Source of the DNA: Omphiscola glabra
Lineage: Eukaryota; Mollusca; Gastropoda; Lymnaeidae
Direction: 5' to 3'
Length of the DNA: 64,000 nt
Assembly: GCA_964017045.1 (NCBI GenBank)
Contig: OZ024802.1
Span: forward strand, 27,964,293-28,028,292
The notes beneath the pieces are model-generated. The model had not been told where the DNA came from and did no database searches. It worked only from the letters and a program-made list of their open reading frames with translations. This document shows positions 48,820 through 60,627 of the stretch, piece by piece. The number at the start of each line of letters is the position of its first letter. The first letter of the stretch is position 1. A program made the translations under genes and the position numbers.

Positions 48820-49195
48820 CTGAAACGGAGCCAGAGATTTAGACATCATGAGCTGTCTTCGCGGAGCCAGATAATTATACATCATGAGCTGTCTTCGCAG
48901 AGCCAGAGAATTAGACGTCATGAGCTGTCTTCGCGGAGCCAGAGAATTAGACGTCATGAGCTGTCTTCGCGGAGCCAGAGAAGTAGACGTCATGAGCTGT
49001 CTTCGCGGAGCCAGAGAATTAGACGTCATGAGCTGTCTTCGCGGAGCCAGAGAATTAGACGTCATGAGCTGTCTTCACGGAGCCAGAGAATTAGACATCA
49101 TGAGCTGTCTTCGCGGCGTCAGAGAATTAGACGTCATGAGCTGTCTTCGCGGAGTCAGAGAATTAGACAGCATGAGCTGTCTTCGCAGCGTCGGG
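48820..49195. repeat. 36-bp tandem array, about 10.5 units
   Basis: Unit gagccagagaattagacgtc plus atgagctgtcttcgcg. It is highly uniform, with no spacer between units. Twelve-codon frames on both strands are artefacts. Confidence 0.95.
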
Positions 49196-49394
49196 TTGCC
49201 GGGCCACTGATCCTTCACACCGTCTGGTCCCTGACGTATGACTAAACTCACGGGCTGTTTGCCAAGCTTAACAAAAAATAAAAATCACCATTGTGATGAC
49301 ACGTTAATTGGACCTAAACGCCCGTATCCACTGTGAATGGAACCTATAAAGATCTGACTCCTCGTCTCTGACGGTAACTGATCATGTTTCGGAG

Positions 49395-49670
49395 ATTACC
49401 CATAAGTCATCGTTTGACCACCTGGCCATAGTTTGAAGGTCATTGTTTGACCATCTGGTCGCACTTTGCAGGTCAGCATTTGACCATCTTGTCATAGTTT
49501 GTAGGTCATTGTTTGACCATCTGGACAAAGTTTCTGGGTCATTGTTTGACCATCTGGCTGCAATTTGTAGGTCAGTGTTTGACCATCTGGCCATAGTTTG
49601 AAGGTCATTGTTTGACACTTGGCCCTAGTTTGTAGGTCAATTTTGACCATCTGTTCATAGTTTGACTATG
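49395..49670. repeat. 33-bp tandem array, about eight units
   Basis: Unit tgaccatctggccatagttt plus gaaggtcattgtt, diverged. It lies about 150 bases beyond the stop codon of the nuclear receptor gene, so it could fall in its 3' UTR. Confidence 0.9.
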
Positions 49671-49827
49671 GGAGCAGCATTTGGCCAATATGTCATCCAT
49701 TTGGTCATCAGCTTTTGTTTTCTTTGGCTGATCAGACTTCAATTTGGCACCAGTGATAATGAGGTATCACTTTAAGGTCACATAATTCTACAACCTATTC
49801 ATTATTTACGGTACATAAAGCTTGTCT

Positions 49828-52800
49828 TCACATGTAAGTTGGCAAGAAGTCATATCCCGCAGCCTGATGTTCTTTGTTTGGAAGTTGGTCCTGAAACCCA
49901 AGCCTGGCATCCGCTTGCCCTTGCCTGGAACATTCACCATCTTTTTGGCTATGGATTCCCTTCTCGTCTTCCCCTTCCCCCATATCCGGACCGTAATCCT
50001 GCACCGGGTCCCCGCACATGGCCAGCACGTCGGACAGCAGCTCCCGGAGGATCGGGTTGTCCAGGACCGCCGAGTACTTGAAGATCTTGAACCCCGAGAC
50101 GAGCAGGTCCGTGGCCTGCTGGTGGACGGTGCGCAGGTCCGTCAGGCACTGTATGATGCCGGCCAGCGCCAGGTGCGGCTCGGAGAGTCGCTGCGAGAGG
50201 AGGTGCTCCAGGCATTCCACGAGCTGGGATTGGACGGCTGCCGGGATGGGCGTGGTGACGGTGACGCCGTCACGATCTGAGGACACACGACACGGGTTGT
50301 TATTTGTTAAATATTTGGAGGATTAAACCATATCACTCACAACTTAAAGGACAAACCTATGTTGTTGACTGCCATGTTTTGTGTTTTTTTTTAAAATAAA
50401 TATTTGTATTAGTAGACAAGAACAAACACAAACAATAGATTTTAATTTTTATTTATCTGTGTTATTAGCTATCTGTCAAATTCATTATTTTTGAAAATTC
50501 CGAATTTTGGAAAAAAATATTTTTTCCATAACTTTAAAAAAAAAAAAATAATAATAAACACCAATCACAATTTTTTCTAGTATATTTTCAGAAATCTTTT
50601 TTTCCCCACCGGTATCTTGATTAGAACACAACTTCTGTAAAGAGATTTAATTGTAATTGTATGGAGAATGTCTTGGACATTATTTATTTTCTATCTGAAT
50701 CTGAAATGATAAGACGAAGTAATGGGCTCAAATGTTGAAAGCATTTTTTTAGAATTCATTCAGTTTGGGGAGTTGGGGAGGGGGGGGGGGGGGGGGGGAA
50801 TTCATGTCAAGTGATTGCTTATAAAACACAATTTAATCATGAGAGTATTAAAAATAAAAGAGAGATAACCCTGATTGAATATGAGCGATATATATTTTCA
50901 AAGGAGTTGCTGGACTTTGGAATGATTTCTGTTTTTTTTTTTTTTTAGAACTGCTTATTTATAAATTTATTTTTAATAATAAAATGTAAAAAATAAGAGA
51001 CAACAAAGTTTCCTTACATATTTTTTATTAGTTCTAATTTCGCCAGACCACACTCTAGCTTATTTGTTCTACTTTCGCTAGAGTTCACCCTAGTTCTACT
51101 TTCGCTAGAGTACACCCTCGTTCTATTTTCCCTAGACGACACCCTAGTTCTGCTTTCGCTAGACGACGACCCAGTTCTACTCTCGCTAGACGACACCTAC
51201 TTCTACTTTCACTAGACGACACCCTAGTTCTACTTTCGCTAGAGTACACCCTCGTTCTATTTTCCCTAGACGACACCCTAGTTCTGCTTTCGCTAGACGA
51301 CGACCCAGTTCTACTCTCGCTAGACGACACCCTAGTTCTACTTTCGCGAGGTGACACCCTAGTTTTCAAAACTTCTCTTCTAGATCGTCAACTTCTGGGC
51401 CCAGACTGGGAAAAGATCTAAAGACGCTAGACACCAACTCGCCTGTGGTGAAGACCAACAAAGCCTTGACGACAGCCAGCTCCTCGTCCGTCAGCCCCAG
51501 CTTCTGCACCCTGCGGCACATCTGCGTGTACGACCAGAACAGGTCGTGGTTGACAAACTGACCAAACTCCTTGTGGCAGAAGTGGTTGCCCCCGGCCCAC
51601 ATGCCCACCTTGAGGTCGGCGTTGAACAGGGGCGTGCTGTTCAAAATGTTCACTTCTGGACGGGCACCTTGACGCAAGGTGAAAATAACAATGATAATAA
51701 TCATTTATAACTTTTTGAAGTATAGAGAAAAATAAATCACATTCTAAAGTCAAAGAATCCGTTTCTTTGGTGAGAAAATCAATTTCTATGAAAAAATTAA
51801 GTTTCTAAGGGAGAAATATCAAATTTCTATGAAGAAAATCAATTTCTTAGGGCACAAATCGGTCTCTATGAACAAAATCAATGGCTAAGGGCACTAATCA
51901 GTTTCCATGAACAAAATCAATTTCTAAGGGCACTAATCAGTTTCTATGAACAAAATCAATTTCTAAGGGAACTAATCAGTTTCTATGAACAAAATCAATT
52001 TCTAAGGGCACTAATCAGTTTCTATTAACAAAATCAATTTCTAAGGGAATTTTTTTTAAATAGTATTATTTGATCATTGTAATACTTTTTTTATAAGTAA
52101 CATCTTTACAGTGTATGTAGTAAGTGTAAGTAGTTAAGACTATTTTTGAAAGTAGTTAATACTAATTCAATAATGTGTAACAAATGATGGGTACAAATTA
52201 TTAGTGCACGAGGCTGGACAATTACAAAAAGTCTAGAACACGAACAACAAAAGCATATAGCTTATAGCAACACAACATCACGCGGTTACAACCGATGATC
52301 ACGTGGTTCTGGTCACGTGGTTCTGTTCTCACTTTTAATTAGGTCAGCCTGTGTGGGGAGGTCCAGCAACGTGAAGCCGGGAATCTTTTTAGAGAACTTG
52401 ATCAGGGCGTAGGCGAGGAGCTCACAGTTGACCTCCCAGTTCTTTAACAGCACCTGGTGATTGGCATATTAGACAAATTGGAGGACAATGTATGCAAATT
52501 GAATGACAATGTATGCAAATTGAATGACAATGTATGCAAATTGGATGACAATGTATGTAAACTGGATGACAATGTATGTAAATTGGATGGCACTGTATGT
52601 AAATTGGATGGCACTGTATGTAAATTGGATGGCACTGTATGTAAATTGGATGGTACTGTATGTAAATTGGATGACAATGTATGTAAATTGGATGACACTG
52701 TATGTAAATTGGATGACAATGTATGTAAATTGGATGTCAATGTATGTAAATTGGATGACAATGTATGTAAATTGGATGTCAATGTATGTAAATTGGATGT

Positions 52801-54188
52801 CAATGTATGTAAATTGGATGGCAATGTATGTAAATTGAATGACAATGTATGCAAATTGGATGACAATGTATGCAAATTGAATGACAATGTATGCAAATTG
52901 GAGGACAATGTATGCAAATTGGATGACAATGTATGTAAACTGGATGACAATGTATGCAAATTGGATGGCACTGTATGTAAATTGGATGGCACTGTATGTA
53001 AATTGGATGGTACTGTATGTAAATTGGATGACAATGTATGTAAATTGGATGACACTGTATGTAAATTGGATGACAATGTATGTAAATTGGATGTCAATGT
53101 ATGTAAATTGGATGACAATGTATGTAAATTGGATGTCAATGTATGTAAATTGGATGTCAATGTATGTAAATTGGATGTAAATGTTTGTAAATTGGATGTC
53201 AATGTATGTAAATTTGATGTCAATGTATGTAAATTTGATGTCAATGTATGTAAATTGGATGACAATGTAAATTGGATGTCAATGTATGTAAATTGGATGT
53301 CAATGTATGTAAATTGGATGGCAATGTATGTAAATTGGATGACTATATATGTACTGACAATTAAAATTGTACATATATCATACGAATTTGTCTGTTTCCT
53401 TTGATTTATCCACATTCTTCCCATTATCCATTATGCATCAACATTTCTTTCTTCACGCTTTCCGGAAATATTCATTTCTCTTTCTCCCGTTTTCGGCATC
53501 CCATTCACTCTATTTTTACTTTTATTTCATATCCAATCCCCATGTCTTACCCTTCCCCATTAACTGCATGCGTACAGGAAAATGTATGTTGCTATCCCGT
53601 TACTCATATCAATCAAAGTCTGGCATTATCCATCTGTTCTAAAAAAAAAACCAATCAAGCTCTTTTACCTTCCGGTTATCCACATCCATACCGGTTGTCA
53701 TCCAGATCTCATCATAGTCCTTCTCGGGTAGAAAGAACATCCGACCGAATATCCGTATCCTGTCCTCACACTGCTCCTAAAAAATTACAGCAATAAGACA
53801 TAGCATGTTGTAACATCGTGGTTGCTTCATTAACTGGGGTTATTTTTTTTATTATCTCCAACATTTATTTTAGTTGTTCGATTTATATATCTACTCCATA
53901 AATTAGCGTATAACATTCTTAGACAGGGGTATGATTCTTTGCACGCCAAGTCCGTTACATAAAGATTATATCACTCCCCTATCTTATCTTGATGGCGGAA
54001 ATCTATTAATAGAACATCCGGGCGTACAGTCTGGCCAATCGCATTAGGATACGAATGAGACATCCGGGTATTCCGTTTGGCCTATCTCTCAACGGCAGCT
54101 CGGTGCTTCTGAGTTATTCTGAGACGTAACGTAGACACAAGCGTGTTTACAACTTTATTTTACGCAATATTTTACAAACAAGTTGTTA

Positions 54189-54224
<36 letters not shown>

Positions 54225-57200
54225 GAAATACATTGTTAGAAGCTATGTTTTACGGAAATGTTGCCTAGAAATAGTAACATTACGTAATGGGATGTGACAA
54301 TTTCCGGTCTTAGAAATGACAAACCCTATTTTGCTATAGTCGTATTAGTTCTCTTAATCATCAATTAGTTTTTTTAATTACTCAGTGTAAATTTTCATAG
54401 ATGTTTGCTGGCGCAATTTACATACCAGCTGAAACTTAGTTGAATATATACAATTTGGGACTTTAAAACTGTAAAAAAAAAAAGACACACACAAGAAACA
54501 CGAGTTTGACTTAGTCGAAGGATAAAGTTATAAGGCAAGTGTAAGACGATATTGTCACTTACCCGTAATATCTCATTAGGAAATGGCGTCAGCGGGCCGT
54601 CGAGCTCGCGCTCCTTATGCCCTCCCCGGCGCCCACTCACACCTGCCACACGCCGGGTTTCCCCGACGTCGGGCCGTGCGGGGGAACGCCAGAGACCTCC
54701 CAGGGCGTGGACCATCCCCACCAGCAACCGCTCGATCGGGTTTTCCGCCGGAGACCCTCCCCGCCCGGAGACATCTGGTCGACCGAAGACGCTGCGTTTA
54801 AAGCGTCCGCAGTCCACTTTCCTAGGGACCGGGACGGTAAATACACGTCCTAATATCTCCCCCCACCCGTCCCGGGGAAGCATCGGACGCCCTCTAAGAG
54901 GGATTCTACAGTGGGTTTCCACCTCGCAACTAATTCGCGAAGTAGCTGGGACGAAACGGTTGCCTAGGAGCAGCTTTCTCACGGCTGCATTACTTATCCG
55001 TAATTGACTGGTTTCTTTCATCAAATTTTTTTAGCGCGTTCGTGCGTCGTTATGACACTGGATGGAACACAAAGTGTTTTACATTCGCAATGTCAATTTT
55101 AACCCAGAAAACATTATTTAACAGGCTTTACGATTAATCAAACACATGCACAGCGCAGCTGGCTTTAATATGGGAGAAAATAATGCACAACCATCCACTA
55201 CTCGGTTCTCACAGCCATTGCTGAAACAAACCTGCATGTGCATCAAAGACACTACGGCATAATTACAATAAATACACCAACTGAAATGCGGGAAGAGCGT
55301 TGATTAGATGCTAACCCTCGAATCACAACGCGCACACTAATATATTATATTTGGTGAGCAACAATTAGTAGTGAGCGCACATACAGGCAGTGCCGTCTTA
55401 AGGCATGGGCCCAGTGGGCACTGGCCCAGGGCCCCGCGCTTGTAGGGGGCCCCACGTTTCTAAGAGACTCCCTTTTGATAGAGACATCATGCTTTACATA
55501 TTTATAATGAATATTGAAAGATTTTGATAATTTAAATGGATTTAAAATTTTAATCCACGATATATATCAGCACATTCCAAAAATAATATTAAAAAATGCT
55601 AATCAAAGTTGGACAATTTTAAAACTTTTAAAGGGGAATAACTCTAGTCGACAAGTTTTTGTATTAATCGAAGTTTAAATTAATTGAAAGTTTTATTTTT
55701 ATTTTACATTTTTATTTATCTTGGTGAGTTGGTGGGTAGCAGGAACTGTTTGCCCCCCCCCCCCCACCTCACTGTTTGAGCATGGGGCGAGCACCCCCTT
55801 TCGCCCCCTTCTCGCGGTCCAGGTGTGTTGTGTTGCTAGGGGGCCCCAGTGTATAGCTGTGCCCAGGGCCTACTATGTTGTTAAGACGGCACTGCATACA
55901 CGACAGATACCATTAGGCCATACAACAACACGATAATCACTGCTATGAGCAAAGAGGGTGAATCAATTTGGTTGGAATAGTCGACCGCTTCTCCACCGGT
56001 TAGAATATAGTGATACATGTGAACTTGTAAGTGTCATAGAAGCGTTCACCATCATACTTGATCTTTAAAAATGACAGAATACGACTGCAGAAAATATGGT
56101 ATATTCTGTGCACCCCAAGAGTATATTAACGTGGAAATCACTTTTTGTGATGGTTAATACTCTACCCTTCAGTATAGCGGTTACCCATTACAAACATGAT
56201 AAGAATTACTTCATTAATGATTGCTTTTTGTCGCTTTATAAATTTACTGAAAATTCGAACATTTTCAAAGGTATAAAAAAAAGCGTATATAATGTATACC
56301 CTATTTCAGACATTCCAAGCACAATCTCGGAGTATTTTCCACATGCATTACGGCTCTCCTTGTCCAACCCTCTTAAACAGTGTCGGACAAGGGCCCTCGG
56401 GGGGCTCCTAGGCATTGAAATTGTGTCTCTCCTCAGTTGTGTAAAGCCTCGAAGAGTGTACGTGGGCGGCCGCCCCCGGGTGGCAATTTGAAATCTTTAA
56501 CATTATTGGTGGCGTACCTTGACAAAATTCTGGAAAAGTCGAACTAGCCCCCCCACCCCTCCCCACCCCACCCCACGAAAACAACAACAAAACACTTATT
56601 ATTTACATAATATATAAATATAAAAATAGACCAAAAAATATAAAAAGATAAATAAATATATATATATATAATTGATTTATATATATAAATCTCTACGTAT
56701 AAATCTCAGTAACTTACTGCATGCTGCCTTTGTTGCTCCTGGATGTCTTCGTGACGTTTGACAGATCTGAACAGAGAACTGAAGCACTGCTTGTGGCAGT
56801 CAGAGAGTTGCTGGATGACCTCCCTTTTATTAGCGTAAATCTCTTTCACGATTCGCTCCCCTTCGTGCTCAACCACGGCGGGTCTCTTGTCACTTTCGCT
56901 TTCGTTTTCTTTCCGGCGTGTAAACAAAAGTGGAACATCTTGTGGGGAATTGTTCAAGGGAAGGAGCCGCGAAAATTCATTTTGGGAGCTGGGTGAGGAG
57001 TGATGGTTCTTGCCCGGAACATTTTGAATATTTGGGTAGGCCGATGATGATAAAAGGGCCGAGGGTGACACCACATTCAGGGCGTGGAATGATGGCGGAG
57101 ACTGGCTTGAATGAGGGGTCGTGTCAGATGGGGTATTGTGGGCCTCTCTTCTGTGTGTGGGGAAAAAGGGGGTATTAGGTAGAAATTAAATAATTTAAGG

Positions 57201-60200
57201 CAAAAAAAGACATGGGGTATTTACGTTAACCGTAAAAAGTAGGATGTTTAAGTGAGATGGTTGATTGAAAGACGGATTGGGAGGAAGGATGATGTGAGCT
57301 AAAGAGAAAAATGAAATGGAAGGAGGGAAAGAGCAAGAGAGGGAACACAGATTTGGGGAAAGAGAGAGTTAGGAGGCTGTTGTTGTAACATGAATACAAA
57401 AAAAAAACAAAAAAAAAACACAGAAGTAATGGAATGGTTAATAATAAAATGTTTTTTTTTTTTTTTTTTTGAGTGGTGGGTCAGACAAAGTAAAAATTAT
57501 AAGGTTTCAAATACACCCCTTGTATACAGATAAAAAGAAATGTTATGGTATAATAAAATCAGATCTGAAAATAGCTGTGCAATTTTATAGATGTGTTTGC
57601 TTGATCTTTTGTATCATATCAAATATATTTCAAAGGCTTTGTTTTTTTTCCGGTAAAGTTCATTTACGTGCCTACAAACCTCATAGTTTTATCCAGATCA
57701 CTTTCCATTTGAGTAAATCCGTTAAGAAGATTTGTGTTAAATTTCCCGATGTCTGGGCCCTGCACATCTCCTTGTTCTGAAAAACACATGGCCTCTTCCG
57801 ACACATCCCGATCCTGCGATGCAGCCGTGCAAAAATTGTGTACTAAATCAATGGGCTGATCGCACGACGGCGACCACTGCCCCAGCCAATCGGAATTTGC
57901 CGAGGTGCTCGCCACGCTTCCCGTGGGGGTCTCCAGGCTGGGGCTCATGACCAGGGCGTCGCTGGAGCACGGGGACAGAAAGACGCTGGCACTGGCGGGC
58001 GATGAGGTTTTACGCGGGGAATGGTCTTTCCACAGGGCGGAAAACCTGGGCATTTCCTGGGGGGAGGCCATCGGGGAGGACATGGTCTCCATCCAGGGCG
58101 ACAGGGAGGCAGGCGTGAGCTCCCCGTTCCCATGCTGCGACGCCGTTGCAGATTTCAACGGCGGGGGGAAATAATCCGAGGACAAGTTCGATCGCGTGAG
58201 ATCATCTGAATAGGAATCCACAGTTTCCGTCAACTCCGAGCTGCCGCCGTCATAGGACTTCTTGACCGGAAACTGACCGCTACACTGAAGTGACCTGTGC
58301 AGTTCTTTCACTTCCAAAATATCCTTCGTCTTTTTGTAGCTCGTGTAACGTCCAGTTTTGATGGCTGTGAATTTAAATAAAAGGTAAGAGACTATTAAAT
58401 GTGATCATTTGTTCAGTTAACGATTTTCTTCCAAAAAAAGCAATAAAATATAATTGTGTCCTTTAAAAAAAAACAAAAACAAAACTTTGTCTAACCACCT
58501 GTGAATAAAAGGTTGAAATTGTTGATTATTTTAATCTAATAAAACACGGTTCTTCAATGTACATACATGTGTTGTTTTTTTTAAAATTCCTATTTAAATT
58601 GCATTGTTATGACGTCATACTTCAGTCAGATAATATATACGCATCTGCTATTTAAACTGCCTCACCAAATTTGCTAATGTTTTATTGTTATTATTATTAT
58701 TTAATCTGTTGCAACAAAAAGCAAAATCCTAGCGCAACTCGTTTCAACCGTACACTCCACTAACAATAAATAGTCATTCTTTCCAGAGCAGACTTTAAAG
58801 ATTTAGTTTGGAACGTAGGCATTTAGAGATATATTAATTTTTTTTTTAAAAACTTCATTGGGGGGTTATCGATATCAAACTGCTTAAGTGTTAAATTTTC
58901 TTTAAGCATATTTTTTCCCCGCCTGCATTCTCCCATCTTCCCAAACATACAGCAACCCATAAACCTTAAATGTTATCTCAAGAAATTCGATGAAATATTT
59001 CCATTTTTTTAAAAATATAACAGACGACGCATTATTTTTTTTTGGCCGGGGCGCAAATCATGTCATACTCTACGAATGATTCCTTAAATGCCGTACCTGT
59101 TTTCGACATGCCGACCTGAAGACATTTTTTGTATCGGCACAGCTGGCAACTTCTCTGTTTTTTCGTTTTTCTAACCTCACAGTTGCCGTTACCTGGACAT
59201 TTGTACGTGTGGTTCAGCTTTAGGCTGCGATGGAAGAAACCCTGTGGAGAAAGTTCCGACCAAAAACAAAAGTTATTATTTATGCATTTTTATTAACCTT
59301 CAATTTGGTAAAATTATACCAACGGAGCAGAGAGCACCAACTAATTTTGAACCACAATACGATGGCGTGGAAACTGTACTCTCAGAAACGAATGCTAAGA
59401 ATCCACAGGACCCCATTATTTTATTGTCTCAAGACGTCGCAATAGATTTCAGAATTCTCAGCTAAGTCAAGAGAAACAAAAGTTCTTGTCTTCTTCTATA
59501 TTTTGAGGGCCCACGATCAATGGATTCATCATTCTGGCTCCTTTGTAAGTCAAAATCCCCCCACCCCCCAAAAAAGAAATCTATATGATCACATAGACAC
59601 AAAAGAATGAGGGAGGGCGATAAACAATCTTTTAGCGTTACTGGTTTGTCTGTTTGTTGTTCAGGCCGACGTTCGTTACAATCCACTGACTCTTGGGTCG
59701 CGCAGTACAAATAAAAAAACACGCGGTTCTTGCTTAAGGAATATGGATTTAGCCAGATTTGCGAGAGTCGAGAGAACAGGTCTGCTAAATTTTAAACAAA
59801 ACTTAATGCACCTATTATGTGGTTAGAGTGGGCAATGCTGCATAGTGCCATCGGGGGATACTATAAGGTGCTAGCGGACAACGCTACGTAGAGCCAGTGA
59901 GCAATGCTACCTAGTGCTAGGCGACAGAGCTGCGTCATCCCAGCGGCCAATGCTGTACTAAGCTACTGGGCAGTGCTACTCTGTACCAGCGAACAACGCT
60001 ACTTAGCATCAGGGAGCAGTGCTGCATGATGATACGGGATTTCCTTTCTTAAATCTATAGCCCATTTAAAATCAAATCTTTATGCTCGAGTAACGGCTTA
60101 TTTTTGGAGATAGTGAACAAAACGATTTCTTATTCTATTTCTTTTACAGTTTTCCTTCTCGTGTTCGTTGTTGGTTGGCACCGCGGTGTCGACGCCACCA

Positions 60201-60484
60201 CCACCCCATCCCACCCACCTCCGTATATGATCTCACACTCTGGTCTGGGCAGCTTCGTTTGGGAAGCACTGAATGACGCGTCGTCTTTTCTAATGACACA
60301 GCACATCTCACGAGCCATGCCGTAACGGCGGCACAGCCGATGTTTTTACCTATCTTACCTTGCATGCTTCACAGGTGTTGACGCCATAGTGGAAGCCCGC
60401 CCCTTCGTCGCTGCACACCCTGCACGGGGGCAGAACGTGTTGCTTGGACTCGAGCATTTCGTTGACACTGGCGGAACAGTTCAT
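49828..60484 (-). CDS. NR1-type nuclear receptor, 8 coding exons, 763 aa
   Basis: Exons on - are 60484-60359, 59241-59097, 58364-57680, 57150-56718, 53776-53669, 52453-52333, 51667-51443 and 50276-49828 (2292 bases, phases consistent). The DNA-binding domain is at residues 21-82. Finger 1 cysteines are 21, 24, 38 and 41, with P-box CEACKG. Finger 2 cysteines are 57, 63, 74 and 77, then RYKKCLQVGMS. A Ser/Pro-rich hinge of over 300 residues follows. The ligand-binding domain spans about 450-697, with signature LIKFSKKIPGFTLLDLPTQ, then LTDEELAVVKALLVFTTDRD, and AF-2 helix NPILRELLSDVL (688-699). A 65-residue polar tail ends the protein. It should be a nuclear ligand-regulated or constitutive transcription factor; the intact AF-2 argues for activation ability. 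DBD context and LBD signature resemble NR1 receptors (Rev-erb/E75/PPAR side), but I cannot name an ortholog. An ATG four bases after an acceptor (ccaagcag|GAACCATG) suggests a further 5' exon. Confidence 0.93.
50290..51040 (-). other. Last nuclear receptor intron, left part
   Basis: AT-rich intron sequence with a G-run at about 50778-50799. No array or element is recognised before the 27-bp repeats. Confidence 0.6.
51045..51365. repeat. 27-bp array near the GC donor of the last receptor intron
   Basis: Unit gttctactttcgctagagta plus caccctc, about 12 copies, with a five-unit block repeated at about 134-base spacing (51091 and 51225). On - the unit reads ggtgtcgtctagcgaaagta. The intron start just upstream reads gttggtgtctagcgtcttta, so the unit may derive from it. 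Confidence 0.9.
51437..51443 (-). promoter_or_regulatory. Non-canonical GC 5' splice site in the receptor LBD
   Basis: On -, exon 7 ends ACCACAG and the intron begins gcgagt. Using this GC donor joins G to ATCGTGAC of exon 8 and gives VFTTDRDGV, the expected helix 8-9 joint (compare DRPGL in other NR1 receptors) in the correct phase. The nearby GT (ttg|gtgtct) would give the wrong phase and add residues. GC-AG introns are a known minor class. Confidence 0.8.
51765..52050. repeat. 39-bp tandem array in receptor intron 6
   Basis: Unit tctaagggcactaatcagtt plus tctatgaacaaaatcaatt, about seven copies, roughly 100 bases upstream (on -) of the acceptor of exon 7. Confidence 0.9.
52475..53350. repeat. 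21-bp array with 420-bp higher-order repeat in receptor intron 5
   Basis: Unit ttggatgacaatgtatgtaa plus a, about 42 copies. Variant order (gag, ggc, gtc, gac) repeats with a period of 420 bases, 20 units: gaggacaatg occurs at 52481 and 52901. The array ends about 20 bases from the acceptor of exon 6 (ccaatcaccag before 52453). Long frames on both strands (over 300 codons) are artefacts of the 21-base period. Confidence 0.95.
53780..54560 (-). other. Receptor intron 4, left part
   Basis: Contains a (TA)n run at 54190-54222 and two short related segments (atccgggcgtacagtctggc, atccgggtattccgtttggc) near 54018 and 54063. Otherwise nothing is recognised. Confidence 0.5.
54563..55021 (-). CDS. 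Possible alternative first exon of the nuclear receptor (CpG-rich)
   Basis: On -, an ATG at 55021 opens 153 codons that end at a strong donor, ATATTACGG|gtaagt, in phase 0. The next exon (53776) begins in phase 0, so joining them is in frame and would give a novel N-terminus fused to the LBD without the DNA-binding domain. An in-frame TAA lies four codons upstream of the ATG, as expected for a first exon. The segment is much richer in G, C and CpG than its surroundings, as in promoter islands. The protein (MKETSQLRISNAAVRKLLLG at the start) has no domain I know. The opposite strand is also open over the same stretch, a common effect of high GC. Coding status and use are inference. Confidence 0.45.
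55388..55894. mobile_element. hAT-type non-autonomous element in receptor intron 4
   Basis: Ends cagtgccgtcttaagg and ttaagacggcactg are inverted. Flanking 8-mers catacagg and catacacg agree at seven of eight positions. The interior holds gggcccagtgggcactggcc and gtgcccagggcct, typical of these elements. Length is 507 bases and no transposase frame is kept. Confidence 0.85.
55900..56715 (-). other. Rest of receptor intron 4
   Basis: Begins just downstream (on -) of exon 4. A + frame at 56096-56491 has no recognised domain. A C-rich stretch lies at 56547-56577 and a (TA)n region near 56655-56690. Confidence 0.5.
57155..57675 (-). other. Receptor intron 3
   Basis: Purine-rich on + (57240-57380), with A and T homopolymers at 57399-57420 and 57451-57470. 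No other feature is seen. Confidence 0.5.
58370..59090 (-). other. Receptor intron 2
   Basis: AT-rich intron, no repeat or element recognised. Confidence 0.5.
59825..60030. repeat. Degenerate array of about 30 bp in receptor intron 1
   Basis: The motif gagcaatgctacctagtgct with variants recurs six to seven times between 59830 and 60030. Confidence 0.7.
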
Positions 60485-60627
60485 GGTTCCTGCTTGGGGG
60501 AGAGGGGGGGGGGTGGAGACGAAGATGTGATCATTGGTGAGGCAGATGCAATGAATTTTACAACTGTCAAACAATTTTTATTTTGAAACATATTAAGTAT
60601 GAAAATTTCCTAATTTCAAAAACATTT

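Noticed and set aside
48820..49195. Regular 36-bp repeat resembling a CRISPR array
   Set aside because: Units are directly adjacent without unique spacers, and the surrounding genes are eukaryotic with introns.
49822..50326. + strand frames over the last receptor exon
   Set aside because: Shadows of the - strand LBD exon, which has the NR helix pattern and AF-2 motif.
52444..53424. Open frames of over 300 codons on both strands
   Set aside because: They are the 21-bp intronic array; the period divisible by three keeps frames open.
54552..55007. + strand frame of 151 codons over the CpG-rich segment
   Set aside because: The - strand frame ends at a strong in-phase donor within the receptor gene; the + frame has no such support and is Arg/Pro/Ser-rich, as expected from GC-rich shadow coding.
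54563..55021. CpG-rich block as a piece of ribosomal DNA
   Set aside because: I could not match it to any 18S or 28S conserved segment that I know.
60104..60325. + frame with a signal-peptide-like start
   Set aside because: Lies antisense in the first receptor intron; hydrophobic start alone is not enough.
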